Below are positions 1 to 11,904 of a stretch of DNA of 64,000 nt, piece after piece (within the stretch, counting starts at the first letter, position 1; each line of letters starts with the position of its first letter). The DNA is taken from positions 248,001-312,000 of the forward strand of contig NBIV01000056.1 in NCBI GenBank assembly GCA_003194525.1, given 5' to 3'. The translations under genes and the position numbers were made by a program. The notes under the pieces are model-generated. The model did no database searches, was not told the origin of the DNA, and saw only the letters and a program-made list of their open reading frames with translations. Origin of the DNA: Gracilariopsis chorda (taxonomy: Eukaryota; Rhodophyta; Florideophyceae; Gracilariales; Gracilariaceae).

Positions 1-2
1 GA

Positions 3-200
3 GCCTCTACCTCTTTCATAAGGACTAAAATTACCAACAACAACAGCATTAACCCATACTCTGCCGCAAAGAAATCTACCATTCGGAGCAAGCAACCCTC
101 TCGAAGAAGAAAGACAGGAGCACAGTGCTGGAAATGCGGACGAATAGGACACATCCGTTATGAGTGCTGGTCACAAAAAAAGAACCATACGTACAACTAG
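3..200 (+). pseudogene. copia gag C-terminus with CCHC zinc knuckle
   Basis: An open frame runs from the window edge to a TAG at 198-200. It holds a basic stretch (KQPSRRRK) and then a CX2CX4HX4C knuckle at 126-167 (CWKCGRIGHIRYEC). Such knuckles bind the element's genomic RNA in the capsid. The four zinc ligands are intact, and the frame ends soon after the knuckle as in copia polyproteins. The N-terminal capsid region is outside the window. Confidence 0.75.
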
Positions 201-233
201 AGGCAACAAACTCACCAGAAATCCAAGCGGAAC

Positions 234-677
234 ATGAACCACCACGAGGACCGAAACCATAACACGAGCAGAAACTGGGATACGCACCGTCACCCACGAA
301 AAGCAAATAACAATCGTAACAACAGCGAACAAATTGGTCCCAACCGAGGTTTCGTTGCCATAGCAAATGCCATTCTTCATTATGATGACAGCATACCAAC
401 ATGGCTACACTCAGGCGCAAGTCACGTCTTCGTCAACGAGAAGGACCTGTTTTGGGACTACCAACGGAGTACACCACAAACGTTAAACACTTGTGACCAC
501 ACATCTGATATAATAGGCTTCAGAACAATACCACTACCGCTTGGAAATGGGATACTGTTACCTGCAAAGCATACGCCATCCTTCGACTCTAACCTCGTAT
601 CCCTCTCCGTGCTTTCAAGGCACGTAGACTTGAAATTTTCCAACAGCCAAAAGACTTTACCCTTTGCCAAGTCCTAG
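234..677 (+). pseudogene. copia aspartic protease segment
   Basis: This 147-codon stretch contains WLHSGASHVF followed by EKDLF, which aligns with the copia protease core W-x-D-S-G-A-S-x-H-x-x. Retroelement proteases cleave the Gag-Pol polyprotein. The catalytic aspartate before SGAS is His here, so this copy could not be an active protease. The frame then drifts and is followed by the integrase segment in another frame. Recognition rests mainly on the SGAS block and its position. Confidence 0.65.
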
Positions 678-1599
678 GCCTCCCCCACGCGCACAAACAG
701 TGTCACACTCTCCAGGCAACACTGCCAAGGACTGGCATGAGAAACTTGAACACCCCGGTCGCGATCTGCTTCTATCTTGCATCGACCAATGCGATAGAGT
801 ACCCACACTATCCGCTACAGAAGTCAAGAATATTTCCTGTACCCCGTGCATCGACGCTGGTACCAAACGTGCTCCACTCAAACAATCTGACTCGATTGCG
901 GAAAAGCCATTGGAACTAACACACACGGACCTCACCTGCTCCATAACCCCAAACTCTTTACAAGGTTCTAAGTACGTGCAGGTCCTTATTGACGATAACA
1001 CAAGGGTAAGCTCCGTTTACTTTCTCGACAAAAAGACTCAGTTCTTTGAGTCAGTACGTGGAAACAAGGCTCGCGCAGAGAATGAACTCTCTCCAAACCG
1101 AGTATACCGCGTTCGCCTTGACGGGACTGGTGAGGATAGGTGCGACGACTTTGTCACCTATGCCATGGAGAACGGAATGATACTTGAATTCAATCCACCG
1201 TATGCGCATCAATCAAACGGTGTCGCGGAGAAAATCATCCAGGACTTGTAGAAGATGGCGCGAACTTTCCTGTTCGCCTCAAATTTGCCTCATCAGCTAT
1301 GGGAGGAAGCCATCTCGCATGCCAACTACCTAAGGAACCGCCTACCAAATCACCGAGTAGTATTGAAGGTCCCCTTCACACTATGGTTCGGACGAAAGCC
1401 TGACTTTTCAAATATACTCAAGTTCAGACAGCAGGGACATGGGTATATATATCGGTCCGAGACAGTGGCGAACAAGAAGCTACTACTTCGTGCTGTTCCA
1501 GGGCACTTCGTTGGGATGCATAGCCCACGAACTCTGTTAAGAATTTACATTCCCTCTATGGGAAAAATGAAAAGTGCCACGAGGCAGATGTCAAAATGA
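664..1599 (+). pseudogene. copia integrase (zinc-binding and catalytic core)
   Basis: The segment begins with the GAG-pre-integrase HHCC-type zinc-binding region (WHEKLEHPG, later CTPC). It continues with the integrase core: THTDLT (first Asp), RLDGTGED (second acidic block) and NGVAEKIIQDL (Glu region). A TAG at 1249-1251 splits the core from a second piece at 1255-1599 that starts MARTFLFASNLP and includes LWFGRKPDF, typical of the copia integrase C-terminal half. Integrase inserts the cDNA into the chromosome. The domain order is readable but the frame is broken. Confidence 0.8.
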
Positions 1600-2327
1600 A
1601 AAAAGAAGCCCTTCCATCCATCAACGAGCTAATATACTTCTCTTCAAATCGTCGTCACGAAGCCGAGAGAAGAATGGAAGAAGATGACCAAGAGCGTTTG
1701 GATACCTATTTAGTGCATTGTTTGACTGCACACTCTCGCTTAAGAGATCTTAGGGATGATGGTAGAGTTCCTAAGAGCTTTGAGGAAGCACGAATAATGC
1801 CAAGATGGGCAGAGGCAATCGACAGAGAATACAACGTTTTAGTGCAACGAGGAACGTGGAGGCTTGTAGAAAGAAAACCAAGTATGAAGCCCTTACCATT
1901 TTTTTGGAGATTCATAGGAAAATATCCGAACTCGTATCACCCACAGATATTTCCGAAAGTACGCTGCGTAGCACGGGGCGACTTACAACGCCCTTACTTG
2001 GACTTCAACCCCGACGACCTGTACCCCCCCTTCACACAACAATAAACTATACATCTCATCCTCTCCAAAGCTGCAGCCCAATTCATTATGTCGGAGGCGA
2101 TGGAAATAAGCAATGCGTACCTCTACGGAAATCTGGACGAACCCTTAATAGTGTAGCAACCACAAAACGCCTCCGGATCCTCATTGGTCTCTGGCAAAGT
2201 ATGCCTGTTGCTCAAATATCACTATGGGGCTCGCCAATCCTGAAAGATATGGGGTTCAATTCTACATAAGACACTATTTGGTTTAGAACTCACGCAATCT
2301 AGTACGGATAGTCGCCTTTACATATAT
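1596..2327 (+). pseudogene. copia reverse transcriptase, N-terminal part
   Basis: The start of an RVT_2 domain is visible in the ORF ending at 2045 (W-A-E-A-I-D-R-E-Y, then RGTWRLVER). Weaker matches in shifting frames follow up to about 2327, where the solo LTR begins. The last readable piece (TDSRLYIY) belongs just before the catalytic region. Stops and frameshifts are present throughout 2045-2327. Confidence 0.7.
2323..2327. repeat. target-site duplication TATAT, left copy
   Basis: The 5-bp TATAT directly precedes the TG that opens the solo LTR. The same 5 bp recurs at 3395-3399 directly after its terminal CA. Five base pairs is a usual duplication length for LTR retroelements. Confidence 0.85.
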
Positions 2328-3394
2328 TGTTTGTGCCGTCATGAGACGGTGATGCAGGGGGCCCAAATCAACGACAAATTAGCCTAAAGAGGGTATTCCT
2401 CGTAGCTCGAAGCCCCAAAGAGATGAAACGACACGAATAAAAGATCAAACGAACAACCAATGCAGGGCCGAAAAGGACTCAACCTGCAACGATAACAACA
2501 AATACAAAAGAAGAGCACAAGGCTCAATCCAAATAAAAACTTCTTGATACTTCTTGAAACGGCGCACAACTCAAGAATTATTTCAAGGGTCACTAGGAGT
2601 CAGACGCCTGGCTTCCGGGAATACACTCCGGATATGAAGTGATTTCTGCAGCCTACCCGCTTCTGCACCAACCAGAAGCAGGTGCGTACAATCCTTACAG
2701 GGCTTCCAAAGGAGAGCTACTAACAGTGGGATACGCTTTCACTCTATACCCAATCTGGCCCTTTGCAGGAGAGGTTGCACGGCACGTCGCCTGCGGACAG
2801 CTTCCCGTCAAGCATCTCCGGCCGGAAACGACCAGGTCTTTCGACCGTCACCGCTATCCGAGCAAAGCTCTGGTGGGGGCTCACAGACGACAGAAGCGCC
2901 TTTGGTACACACTACCCGTCTCCCGTCGATGCCAAGGGCGCTTCAACCGCTCTCAGCGACGGTAATGCCCCACCCCAAGTATGCACAAAGCGGCAAGCGC
3001 CTCACTAAGTGCGGTTGAGAGTTGATGGTTGATAGTAATTGTTGAGATAGTTGCGGGGGTGAGGACTTTGAGATGTCGTTCTCCTTAAGATGAGTCCAGA
3101 ACGAAGTTCGGAACTCAACTCGCCCTTTTACAGAGTCAAAAAGCATGCAAAACAACACAGAAACGCATTACTACTCTCTATTTACTCATGTGTGCGTCTA
3201 GGTTACTCCATTGGCTTCCAGAAGCCTCTGGAGCTGCACACTAACCAATAGTAATCCAGCAATTGGCGAATGCATCACCGAAATACAGTGGTAATGCTGG
3301 GCCAGCGAAGCTTACAATGCACCAGACACTGCTGGAGCACTCTACACGTGTGTTCCAGCAGTGCTGGAATATTCTACCAATTTTGCGACCGACA
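2328..3394. mobile_element. solo LTR, copy 1 (1067 bp), inserted in copia RT
   Basis: The segment starts TGTTTGTGCC and ends GCGACCGACA, the TG...CA ends of an LTR, and is flanked by the 5-bp duplication TATAT. Taking out the LTR and one TATAT rejoins the copia reverse transcriptase frame across the junction, which confirms both ends. It aligns along its whole length, in the same orientation, with the 1063-bp copy at 13108-14170. No internal retroelement genes are present, so it is a solo LTR left by LTR-LTR recombination. ORFs inside it are incidental. The superfamily is unknown. Confidence 0.9.
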
Positions 3395-4411
3395 TATATA
3401 AATCCACAAGTGGTACATTGTCATTAGTGATCGTCGTGGACTACATCTTGATGTCATGTGATTCGCATTCCTTACTTAATGATTTCAAAGTGGAGATGCA
3501 GAAGCTGTTTGAGGTCAAACATCTTGGAGGAGTGAAGTCATTCATTGGACTTGACATTGAGAGGAACAAAACCGGCTTCAAGGTCCGGCAGACTAGATAT
3601 GTCGAAAAGATCTTGAAAGCAAACGGATTGAGCCACTCAAAAGGTGCTGGGACACCATTACCTTCTCAATGCGACCTCACAGTTCGACGAGAAGAAGAAC
3701 GCAGTCTTGCTCCTGGCATTCATAATCGGAACCAGAAGATGGTGGGCAACTTAATGTACTTGGCAGTGTCTTTCATGCCAGACATAATGTTTGCAGCATC
3801 TATGCTAGCAAGGCAAGTCCACGACCCATGCATGAGGCACGTGGGACTTGGAAAGAGAGTACTTAGGTACTTGAACGGTACAAAGGGTCATTGCTAGATC
3901 TTTCCCACGCATTCTATGGCGCCAATGGAGGCATATTGCGATGCCGATGGGGGTGGATGTCGTGAGACAAGGAAGTCTACGACTGGATTGTTGATGAAGG
4001 TGCATGAAGCATCGATCATGTGGACGACCAAGAAACAAACGCTTGTTGCGTTGTCGTCTGGAGAAGCAGAGTATATTGCACTTTCGTATTGCGGTAAAAC
4101 GATTATGTGGTGGCGGAGATTGTTTTGGGAATTACGAAATGAAACAGTCCTAACCGATGAACCCAAAATGTACCCAATATCTATTTTTCACAGACAGTTC
4201 GACTGCGTTGTCCATTGTGAGGAACCCCAAAGTCTCGGAAAAAAACAAGCCCATTTCCCTTAAATTTCATCACGTCAAAGAACTGATGGAGACCAATGTT
4301 GTGGATGTGAAACTAATCGGGACTGAAGTGCAAGTTGCTGACGTGCTTACCAAGCCTGTATCCTACGAATTACTCAAGCGGCTATCGTTGCTTTGTGGCT
4401 TGATGTCTTAA
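3395..4411 (+). pseudogene. copia reverse transcriptase C-terminus and RNase H
   Basis: After the LTR the RT resumes with STSGTLSLVIVVDYILMS, where the usual YVDD catalytic block reads VVDY. FEVKHLGGVKSFIGLDIER and the thumb follow to a stop at 3895-3897. RNase H continues at 3916-4263 (ADGGGCRETRKSTTGLL, VALSSGEAEYIAL) and, after a frameshift near 4160, at 4157-4411 (DSSTALSIVRNP, FHHVKEL, ADVLTKPVS). Together these are the canonical copia C-terminal blocks. The changed YVDD block and the breaks mean that it is dead. Confidence 0.85.
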
Positions 4412-4900
4412 ACTCAGTATTATTACTACCGACTTCGACTTCTTTCTGATTTGACTGACGATTTTGCTTTTCTATCTCTCTAACTTTATATATCTTACAT
4501 ATCGGCTTGTTCTTTTTCTGCGGACGGCTACATTGTTTTTATTTCTTGCAGGCTTGCTTAACAAAACTGGCAAGAGGGCTATATCTTTTCCTTAAGATAC
4601 AGATTTTTCCTGAGAGGTTTTACTGTGTTGAGGTTTTTAATGGTAGCCACTACGTCACTTGGATAGAGTAGAACGCAAGACGATTCTAACTAAGTCGTTT
4701 GCGAGGGACGGTGTGAATGGACGGACTGTGGCCGCTCATTGGAACGAGCTACAGGGTCTATACACTAGCCTTAGGGAGATAGTATAAACAGACTGAACGT
4801 TCTCACTCTCCTAAGGAGAATAAAGAAGGAAGTGCGACAGCTGCTACACTGACAAATGCATTTATGAAACATATGGACCTGGCTCATTATGTTCTGTTCA
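4412..4900. other. copia 3' flank, no gene recognised
   Basis: AT-rich sequence follows the copia pol stop. It probably holds the element's 3' untranslated region and LTR remains, but no TG...CA boundaries or duplicated ends could be matched because the 5' LTR is outside the window. An AATAAA-like string (gagaataaag) occurs near 4820. Confidence 0.3.
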
Positions 4901-6436
4901 AAGGTGCAAGCACCTAAAACTCGCTCAAGCGGATAATTTGAGACTACTTCAGTTGCCTAGAAACTTTGGGTCAGGGCTTTCTTAGGCAGAAGAAACAAAA
5001 AGATAAGAAGACTCAAGCTACCAGGATTTTTCCTCTTCCTGAAAAAACTGTATATTCATTGGAAAACAAGGTGAATGAACTAACTTTTCACATAGCTGAG
5101 TTTACAGTTTTTTTATAACAAAAACAGGCTTCAAACGAAGAGAAAAATTTTCTTCTTTGACCATTTTGTTACATTTCAGAACATGGAACGCATGGATTTG
5201 AGACTCCGCATCGGAATACTCGATTTTTACAATGTGGAAAGCTGGGGCACTCGAAAGCTCTTTGTCATGAAAAAAGCATATTTCAGAGCCGTTTATCGCC
5301 ACAAATGACACAAAAATGAAATGAGAAGAGGAACAAACAAAGGAATCTGGAAAGGATGAGAATTATACAGTTAGGATAGTAATTGACGAGACGAAAGAAG
5401 AAAGGAATGTCAATGCTACAAAGCAGGAGGCTGAGGGAGGAGCATTGCCAAATTATTCAAACATGAAAAGGATGGCCGTGAAAGACTTCCTTAACCCTCA
5501 GCCAGGTCCTGTCATTTATCTCATGAAATGTCTACCAATTTTAAAGAGGATCAAGCCCAATCCCGCGAACTGGCCCAGAAGAAGGCCCAGCAAGCCCGAA
5601 AAGATGACGATTTAGATTTTATAGAACTGTATAATCTACTTATTGCAGTAGCAAACGCTTCATCTCGACTCTTCTTCTGCCCAGTTTCTCCTTGGAGGAG
5701 CCGAAAGAGGCGAACAGGCAGATTCAAAATCTTTTCATGAAGAATGCTAGACGTTAGAAGGATGCTCTCGCTCATACGTCTGGAAGTATCAGAAGACTAG
5801 AAGTTGTGAGATTGAGGCTATTTGTAACCAAAACTAGCGCACTGCTAAAGTCAGGAGGGGTCTTAAACCCTCATTTTGCTTTACTTGTTTAGCAACTTAC
5901 ACTCTCACCAGAAACAAAGACAAGAAAGGTAAAAGTCACCAATAGAAGCTATAATGTAGTACAAGATGTTTTCAAAGACGTCTCTGCGCTATTTGGTAAG
6001 TAGTAGACCTTGATAAACTTTCAAGTTGCTGATGAACCACCAATGGATGTGATTACCTGTTCGCCGACCTTGGAGAATATTCAAGCCTTCATCGCCATGA
6101 TAAATCATACGATTACTGTAACTATAGAAGACAAAAAATCCCTGTAAGGTCTTCAGTACGATGAACGTATTCCTGATATGTGAAGATCTGAAACCGATAG
6201 TGCGGATTTTGCCTCAGACTCAGAGATATACCCAGCATCTTGCAGTTCGGAGAATGAAGTGGGTGAAGAGCATGTTGTGGCTCTTGCAAAGGAGATCGAA
6301 ACCACTCCACAGATGCATTGTCAGATTGATGAGAAAGAAAAACTCCCCCAGCCTTTGTAAGTAAATGAAAAAAGTGGCACTGAGGGAGTGGTGCTACATG
6401 TGTTGAACATGGCTGAGGCGAAAAAACACCCAAAAA

Positions 6437-7290
6437 TTGGCATTATTCGGGACAAAGGTCACATATCTCTTGAAAAAGGCGCAAAGGCTGCTTTCCGCGA
6501 CACTCATAGACTCGAAACCCGTTGCTTGGTCTTTGGAATACCTTCCAATTTCTGACATTCTAGTGAGTAAATCTTTCGAGCCAAGAGATTCAGAACCATT
6601 AAGCTATCAAGCAATACGTCTCCCATGGCGATAAAATGATTTGGTAAGAAAGAAAATTGATAAAATGCTTCGTGCAACAATCATTACATCAGCAAACTCT
6701 TCTCGCTATTCCCTCATTATATTTGCAACCATGAAACTCAGAAGCCAGAGATGTTTCTTGGAATACTCTGCATTGAATATCAAAATGAAGTCCGATCTAT
6801 GGCGATTACCATACATAGAAGAAGTGTTTGATGAACTTCGTGGATCTTTGCTATTCACAACTCCAGACTTGTTTTCAGGATAAAGGCAAGTGAAGATGGC
6901 CAAGGACTGCGAAGCTACGACGACCTCTGTCTGCAGGTTCAGTACATTTAAGTTTCAAGTGATGCCATTTCGGTTGAAGAGTGTACCGCCACATCTCAGA
7001 GAATGATGGAGGCCGTGCTGAAAGATTTATCCTTCGCTCTTGTGTACATGGAGAACGTTGTTATTTACCGTGAAAATATAGATGGTCATCCTAGGTATTG
7101 CGAGAAAGTAATCAACAGAACTTCCTTTAATGGGCTGAAAATTGGGCTTGCTAAGTGTAGTCATGACCAACCTCCGGTCAAGCTCCTAGGCGGCATCATC
7201 ATTAAGATTGGAGTTGTAACCAAGCTATACAGGAAGCTCCACTTCCACCCTCTGCGACGAAGCTAATAAGTTTCCTGGGACTGACCAGGT
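6437..7290 (+). pseudogene. gypsy relic 1 reverse transcriptase
   Basis: The first ORF (6437-6634) resembles the region before gypsy RT (SEPLSYQAIRLPWR). The next (6641-6883) has TSANSSRYSLIIF, EYSALNIKMKSD, LPYIEEVFDELRG and FTTPDLFSG, the fingers-palm blocks of gypsy RT. The third (7003-7266) has LVYMENVVIYREN, where the catalytic YxDD reads YMEN, and then a thumb-like LAKCSH...VKLLGGII. Around 7270 SFLGLTRYNRQFIP marks the connection domain. The catalytic aspartates are lost and three frames are needed. Confidence 0.8.
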
Positions 7291-7720
7291 ACAATCGACA
7301 GTTCATACCTAGATTATATGAAGCACCCGCTACTTTGCATGACGCCACGTCACCAAAACAAAGTGGCTCTGAACACCATAAATGGAAGAAACTTTCCTAA
7401 ATCTCAAGTCAAAGTTAGTGGAAGCACTTGTTCTGGGATTTACAGACTTTGATGAACCCTTCGTACCCAGAGAAACAAGCTGATGCACGAATGATGCGCA
7501 GGAAATATATCCTTTGATTGTATGCGCAGAACATCACGTGTAGTATCCAAAAGCATATATGGAGCACAACTTACGTAAGACTTACGCACATCCAAGATTT
7601 TGCCGGATATCCAAGTGATGTCAAAAACCAAGTAAATTGATTGCAAGGTAATTCCCTTGATTTTTTGGACATTATTCGGACATCCAAGAAATTTGCAGAT
7701 ATAGCTGAGACGTACGAGTA

Positions 7721-8320
7721 TTGTGGGCCTGCTGTAATATTGGATACTACTCGGGATGGATACTCCCTGTAATCAAAGGATATTCCTGCTGCACATCTTA
7801 CCCATATCACCCTGCTTCTCCTAGCTTGGTTCAAACTGATGCATCCAGTGTTTCTCCAGGGGCAATCCTTTCTCAGAAAAAGGAGGGCAAACGAAATCCT
7901 ATACCTTTTGCCATTCTTACAATAAAAGCAGCTGAGCGACGCTATTAGGCCTGTGAACACGAAACATTAGCATTCGTCTTTGCTTGAAAACGTTTCACGT
8001 TTACTTGCTGTCTTTTTTCCCGTTCACAATCACCACAGAACACCAGGCTTTGCTTTATGTGTTTAGAAAGCGCGATAGCCATGGAAGACTTGCAAGCTAG
8101 ATGGAATTTCTTTCAGAATATACTTTTGAAGTAAAGTAAAGGGCGGAAGCAAGTAATCGTGTTGCAGACTACTTCTCGCGGATAGAAGTATTTGTAGAAC
8201 CATTGAACGATGAAACCGTACGAACAATTTCCTTGGAAGGGCCGATATTTGAAGACTAAGAAGGACTTTTTCTCGATACAGGGAATTAGGTATTTGGACT
8301 GACATTGTAAACATATAATC
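7721..8320 (+). pseudogene. gypsy relic 1 RNase H domain
   Basis: QTDASSVSPGAILSQKK followed by a pro-Ile stretch and AERRY (to 7948) matches the gypsy RNase H opening. After a TAG the sequence continues with a CEHETLAFVFA block, then TEHQALLYVF and GRLARWNFFQ up to about 8115. These blocks are standard for the RT-linked RNase H. The domain is broken by stops and at least two frameshifts. Confidence 0.7.
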
Positions 8321-8599
8321 TCCTTCAACTTCGCAAGAATAAGAGTAACACTAAGAATTACATATTTTGGAATGAAACACTTCTCCGCAGGACTAAGAAC
8401 GTACTTCTAGTGATACTAGGGGTAGAAGATCGATTGCATATCTTGAAGAGTTTTTATGATGAAATTGAACACTGAGACGTTGATTTGAAGCAACGTCTCT
8501 ATACGAGAAATTCTTAGAAGGTTTTGGCGGGTTTACCCTCTTCTGAGGTAGGCTAAGCGATAGGGATCTCTGTAATCACGTTTTTTGGATTAAAGACCA

Positions 8600-9340
8600 A
8601 AGTGGTCACTGGCTCATCCTATGGAGGTGATATCAGAAATCAGTGAGCTGGCTGGTTGCCTTGAGGTGCAAAACTGTGTAACCAGTGTTCTTCCGCAAAG
8701 AGAATCAAAAATAAAAGAGAGGGGAGAAAGAAAAAGACCAAAAGGAAAGGTATCAATCCGTCCGATCATGTGGAAAGCCGGAAGAGATTCGACGGTGAGA
8801 GTGATGCTTGTTCGGCGAGCGCGGCAAAACTCAATACTGAGTGGAACAACCATCTGCCCCCAAGATAATAAAGATAGATAAAACGGTTAAGACAGGTGAC
8901 ACTGAGTGAGCCTACAAGGTTAACAAATCAGAGGCCCCGTAAGACACAATGTGGGTGTTTATAACGAGACCGAACGCAGTGAGACTCCGTGAGGATTTAG
9001 TCAATGCGCGCAGCTAATAAACGCAGAGAGTCACAGCCTACCTTTAATTCAAGATGAAAAGGCAAGGCCGTTCTTTATTAAGTACTACTGGATCATAATG
9101 AACTAAGAATACTAACTATCGTACTGCATCATGCTTTTGGTTTACATATTTGTGTCACTGGGTGGCCCGGGCGGCCACGGTGCAAGATATGAGGTATGAA
9201 TCACACTAGCCTTGAAGCCCTGCCCACACGCTTGCAATGCGTCTATCTGTTCCATTACCATAGACTTCCCCTGTAAATATACCAGAACACCCAATAGAAT
9301 TCATGCTGAATTTCACCCAAAATTCCAACGGTCCGTTCAT
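8600..9340. other. unexplained insert between gypsy RNase H and integrase
   Basis: This stretch has no gypsy similarity that I can see and separates RNase H from the integrase zinc-binding region. It contains an 86-codon plus-strand ORF (8621-8881, Lys/Arg-rich) of no known family and a GC-rich inverted repeat, GTGGCC-CGGGC-GGCCAC, at about 9162-9178. The heptamer GGTGCAA occurs near both edges (about 8664 and 9178), which hints at an insertion, but TG...CA ends were not found. Confidence 0.3.
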
Positions 9341-9355
9341 ACCTGAGTTTAACCA

Positions 9356-10429
9356 ATGCCACTTCGGTACTTTACCATTATTGATCCACCTCATTCAGAA
9401 GACCTGAAAACTCGCATAGCTCTACAGTTGATTACACCAAGCAATTTTTTAGAACGTTACTGGGGGCAGGGATTATACAAGCATGTTGCAAAGTATGTAA
9501 GCAGCTGTGATAGATGCCACCGTGCACAGATTATCCCTACGTGTAAGAAAAAACTCCGGTACCCTTAGATGGGCTTATTGTGAATGCTTTCTATTGATTT
9601 TTCCAAACATTTACCCCCCACAGTTCTGGAAAATCGATTCATGTTGGTAGGGGTAGAGCATGTAACAGGCTGGCAGATTCCAAAGGCCCCACCACTGCAA
9701 AACCGTCATAGAAGTGATTGAATTTCTAGAAGGTGACATCGTGACCCTACTAACCTCCCATCGCATTGCGATCTCTGATAATGCTACAAATTCCACTCCC
9801 ATACCTCTCTCAGAATTCAACAAACCCAAAGGCATCACCTGGAAGACTGTGATGGTATATGCACCATCGCCGAATGGGAGGGCCAAACGATGATTAGCAT
9901 TCTCAATAATTCTATGACAGAGAGCATCTTACAGTACGCAAAACCATGAAAAAACTTTTTACGGAAAGTACTGTATGGATACAGATGACGTCATTTGAAG
10001 AACGATCCTTATCCATTTGAATTGCTGTATGGTGTTCCCTGACTAAATATGCAGGCCTTTCTGTCAGCTCTCATCATATGCAGTGGTCGCTTGCATTGTG
10101 AGGTGGACTTGGACTCTGCCATGCGTCAATGGAGCACATGGGTTTTGATGCATCCAACACCTCAACGGGATGTTAAAGAGGAAGTATTTCAGGTAGAGAA
10201 GGAATTGCTAGTGGCTCGAGGAGCAAGTCTAAGCAAAGCTAGAAATTGGGCACCGTACACGCCTACGTTTTATGGGCCTTGTACGATCATTAGAGTTAAG
10301 CACCCTGCATATGTTCTAAGTTCAAGGCATGGAAGAATAAGCTTTAGTACTATTCATGCTCAAATTCTTGTATCATACGTGAGAAGATCAGCAGTTGCCG
10401 AGAACCAAAGTGAAGTTGAACAAGTATGA
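9356..10429 (+). pseudogene. gypsy relic 1 integrase
   Basis: 9356-9568 holds the integrase zinc-binding end (YWGQGLYKHVAKYVSSCDRCHRAQ, with the CX2C pair intact). Around 9590-9720 a broken core follows (IDFSKHLPPT, MLVGVEHVTGWQIPKAP). 10049-10429 carries the C-terminal part (YGPCTIIRVKHPAYVLSS, FSTIHAQILVSYV). The order is right for a gypsy integrase. Catalytic residues after the first Asp are not all traceable, and stops are frequent. Confidence 0.7.
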
Positions 10430-10570
10430 ATGGTGGGTTGAATGAATCTAGCATACACTATTGAAGTGTGATTTAGAAAAGCAAATGCAGGTATGCAATT
10501 TTTGCGCAGATTATTGAATCGATGCATATCATTGAAGTGTTAGTAGTTGAGGATGAAACATAATCAATGA

Positions 10571-10936
10571 CTAGTCCTTCCCTTCACGGTTTGATGCATG
10601 CATTCTGCGACGTTTCCTATGGTTGCGGTGGTCGTGAGGAGTACGCTTCGAGTTGCTTCGCTGTGTTTGGACTAATTTCCGAATATCCAATACATGAATG
10701 AACGTCGAACCACCACCAACATAAGCTTCAAAATCTTGCTCCCATACATGAATCCGGTAAGCTTCAGGGCAGTCAAAGATGTGTTTTTGATCGGTATCGA
10801 TCGCGACTGTGTGATAAGCCCCACCGAAACCAAGGAAAGTGAGAAGATAAATATTCGTAAAAAGATTGATAATTACCGAAGAGAAGGAGCAGTGCCGAAG
10901 TGAGCTCTCTCCAGGGTCACATCTCTCTTGCGACAT
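10571..10936 (-). pseudogene. possible Ulp1/C48-like peptidase C-terminus
   Basis: A 121-codon frame contains GGAYHTVAIDTDQKHIFDCPE and then a basic tail (NHRKRRRMH). The spacing of His in YHTVAID and Asp in IFDCPE resembles the His-Asp part of C48 (SUMO/ubiquitin-like) peptidases carried by several eukaryotic DNA transposons. The catalytic Cys region would lie downstream and was not recognised. It is probably a fragment of a decayed transposon gene. The assignment is by pattern only and is weak. Confidence 0.35.
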
Positions 10937-11904
10937 CTAATTATGAATATCTCGAAAGTTTCTAATGCGTGAAGGTTAAATCAAGAAGTTCCCAAATGCT
11001 TCCAGATAATAGAGAAGCTTACCTCAATAATCATGAAAGATTGGTGATTGGATTGCAATTAGTCCCTTACAAACTCCTGCACAGAGAAAAAGGATCATCT
11101 CTTCCCAGAAGCAAATCGGATGCTCTTCATGGAGCTCGTAACCCCGAAGGTCGGGGTTGTCAACACGAGACTGACCGGTGGACATTTACAAATAACGGCC
11201 TGGATTGTGAAAGAATCACTCGAAAATCGCAGAGATTGCCATGATACGGCCACCAGTTCTAAAGCGGAATCGATGAGAAGAATACACCTTAGAACTGTAA
11301 TATACAGGTTTCCCGAAACTACGAAGAGTAACAAATCAATCGCATGTTCTTGTTTGGTGCTTTAACGAAACCGAAGTACTTATGATCCATGTATACGATC
11401 TTGTCTATCATCAAGTCACACCGTGGCAGTGTTCAATAATTTTTGTTGCATCTGACAAATAATGTGAGTCTGAGGCGATAAAAATAAGGGAATGAGTACT
11501 CCCTGCGTGGATATTCATCTAGAAGCAGTGAGATGGGTGGCACAAGCAATCAGAAAAACCATTCATTGGAAAAACTCTCTTCATCTCTGTTGGCACATCT
11601 TATACTATAGTTGCGTGGCCCTACAATTCCTCAAAAGAAATCCTTGTAATTCAACTTTGTATGAAGAGTACACTCATGAGTATATTGGGGGACTAAAACC
11701 CCCCTTCATTACATATTGATTGATAAAATGTAGGCTTACAGTATGCTTAAAGTAGTGGCAATGGACAAAGACGGAAGCTCTAATGGACGATCTACGAGGT
11801 ATCTTGGAAGTAAAAGTGCTGACGGCGCCAATCGGGAAAGTTAAAGCGCTGTAGTTAGACAATGCCATAGAGGGCGGTGAGAAAAAGCGCAATGACGAAG
11901 CGAC

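Larger units (their letters stand above)
1..4411 (+). mobile_element. Ty1/copia LTR retrotransposon, truncated and decayed
   Basis: Gag zinc knuckle, protease, integrase, reverse transcriptase and RNase H occur in copia order (integrase before reverse transcriptase) on the plus strand. The reading frame is broken many times. The 5' LTR and most of gag lie before the window. No 3' LTR could be delimited after 4411. A 1067-bp solo LTR interrupts the reverse transcriptase at 2328-3394. The element is certainly inactive. Confidence 0.9.
4901..10430 (+). mobile_element. Ty3/gypsy retrotransposon relic 1
   Basis: Reverse transcriptase, RNase H and integrase follow in gypsy order (integrase last) on the plus strand, in many broken frames. 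A Lys/Gln-rich stretch near 5528-5740 may be gag, but it is not recognisable by motif. No LTR pair could be found, so both limits are approximate. It is old: no frame remains open for more than about 130 codons. Confidence 0.75.

Noticed and set aside
2639-2965. 108-codon plus-strand ORF
   Set aside because: It is inside the first solo LTR and unrelated to the copia reading frame around it.
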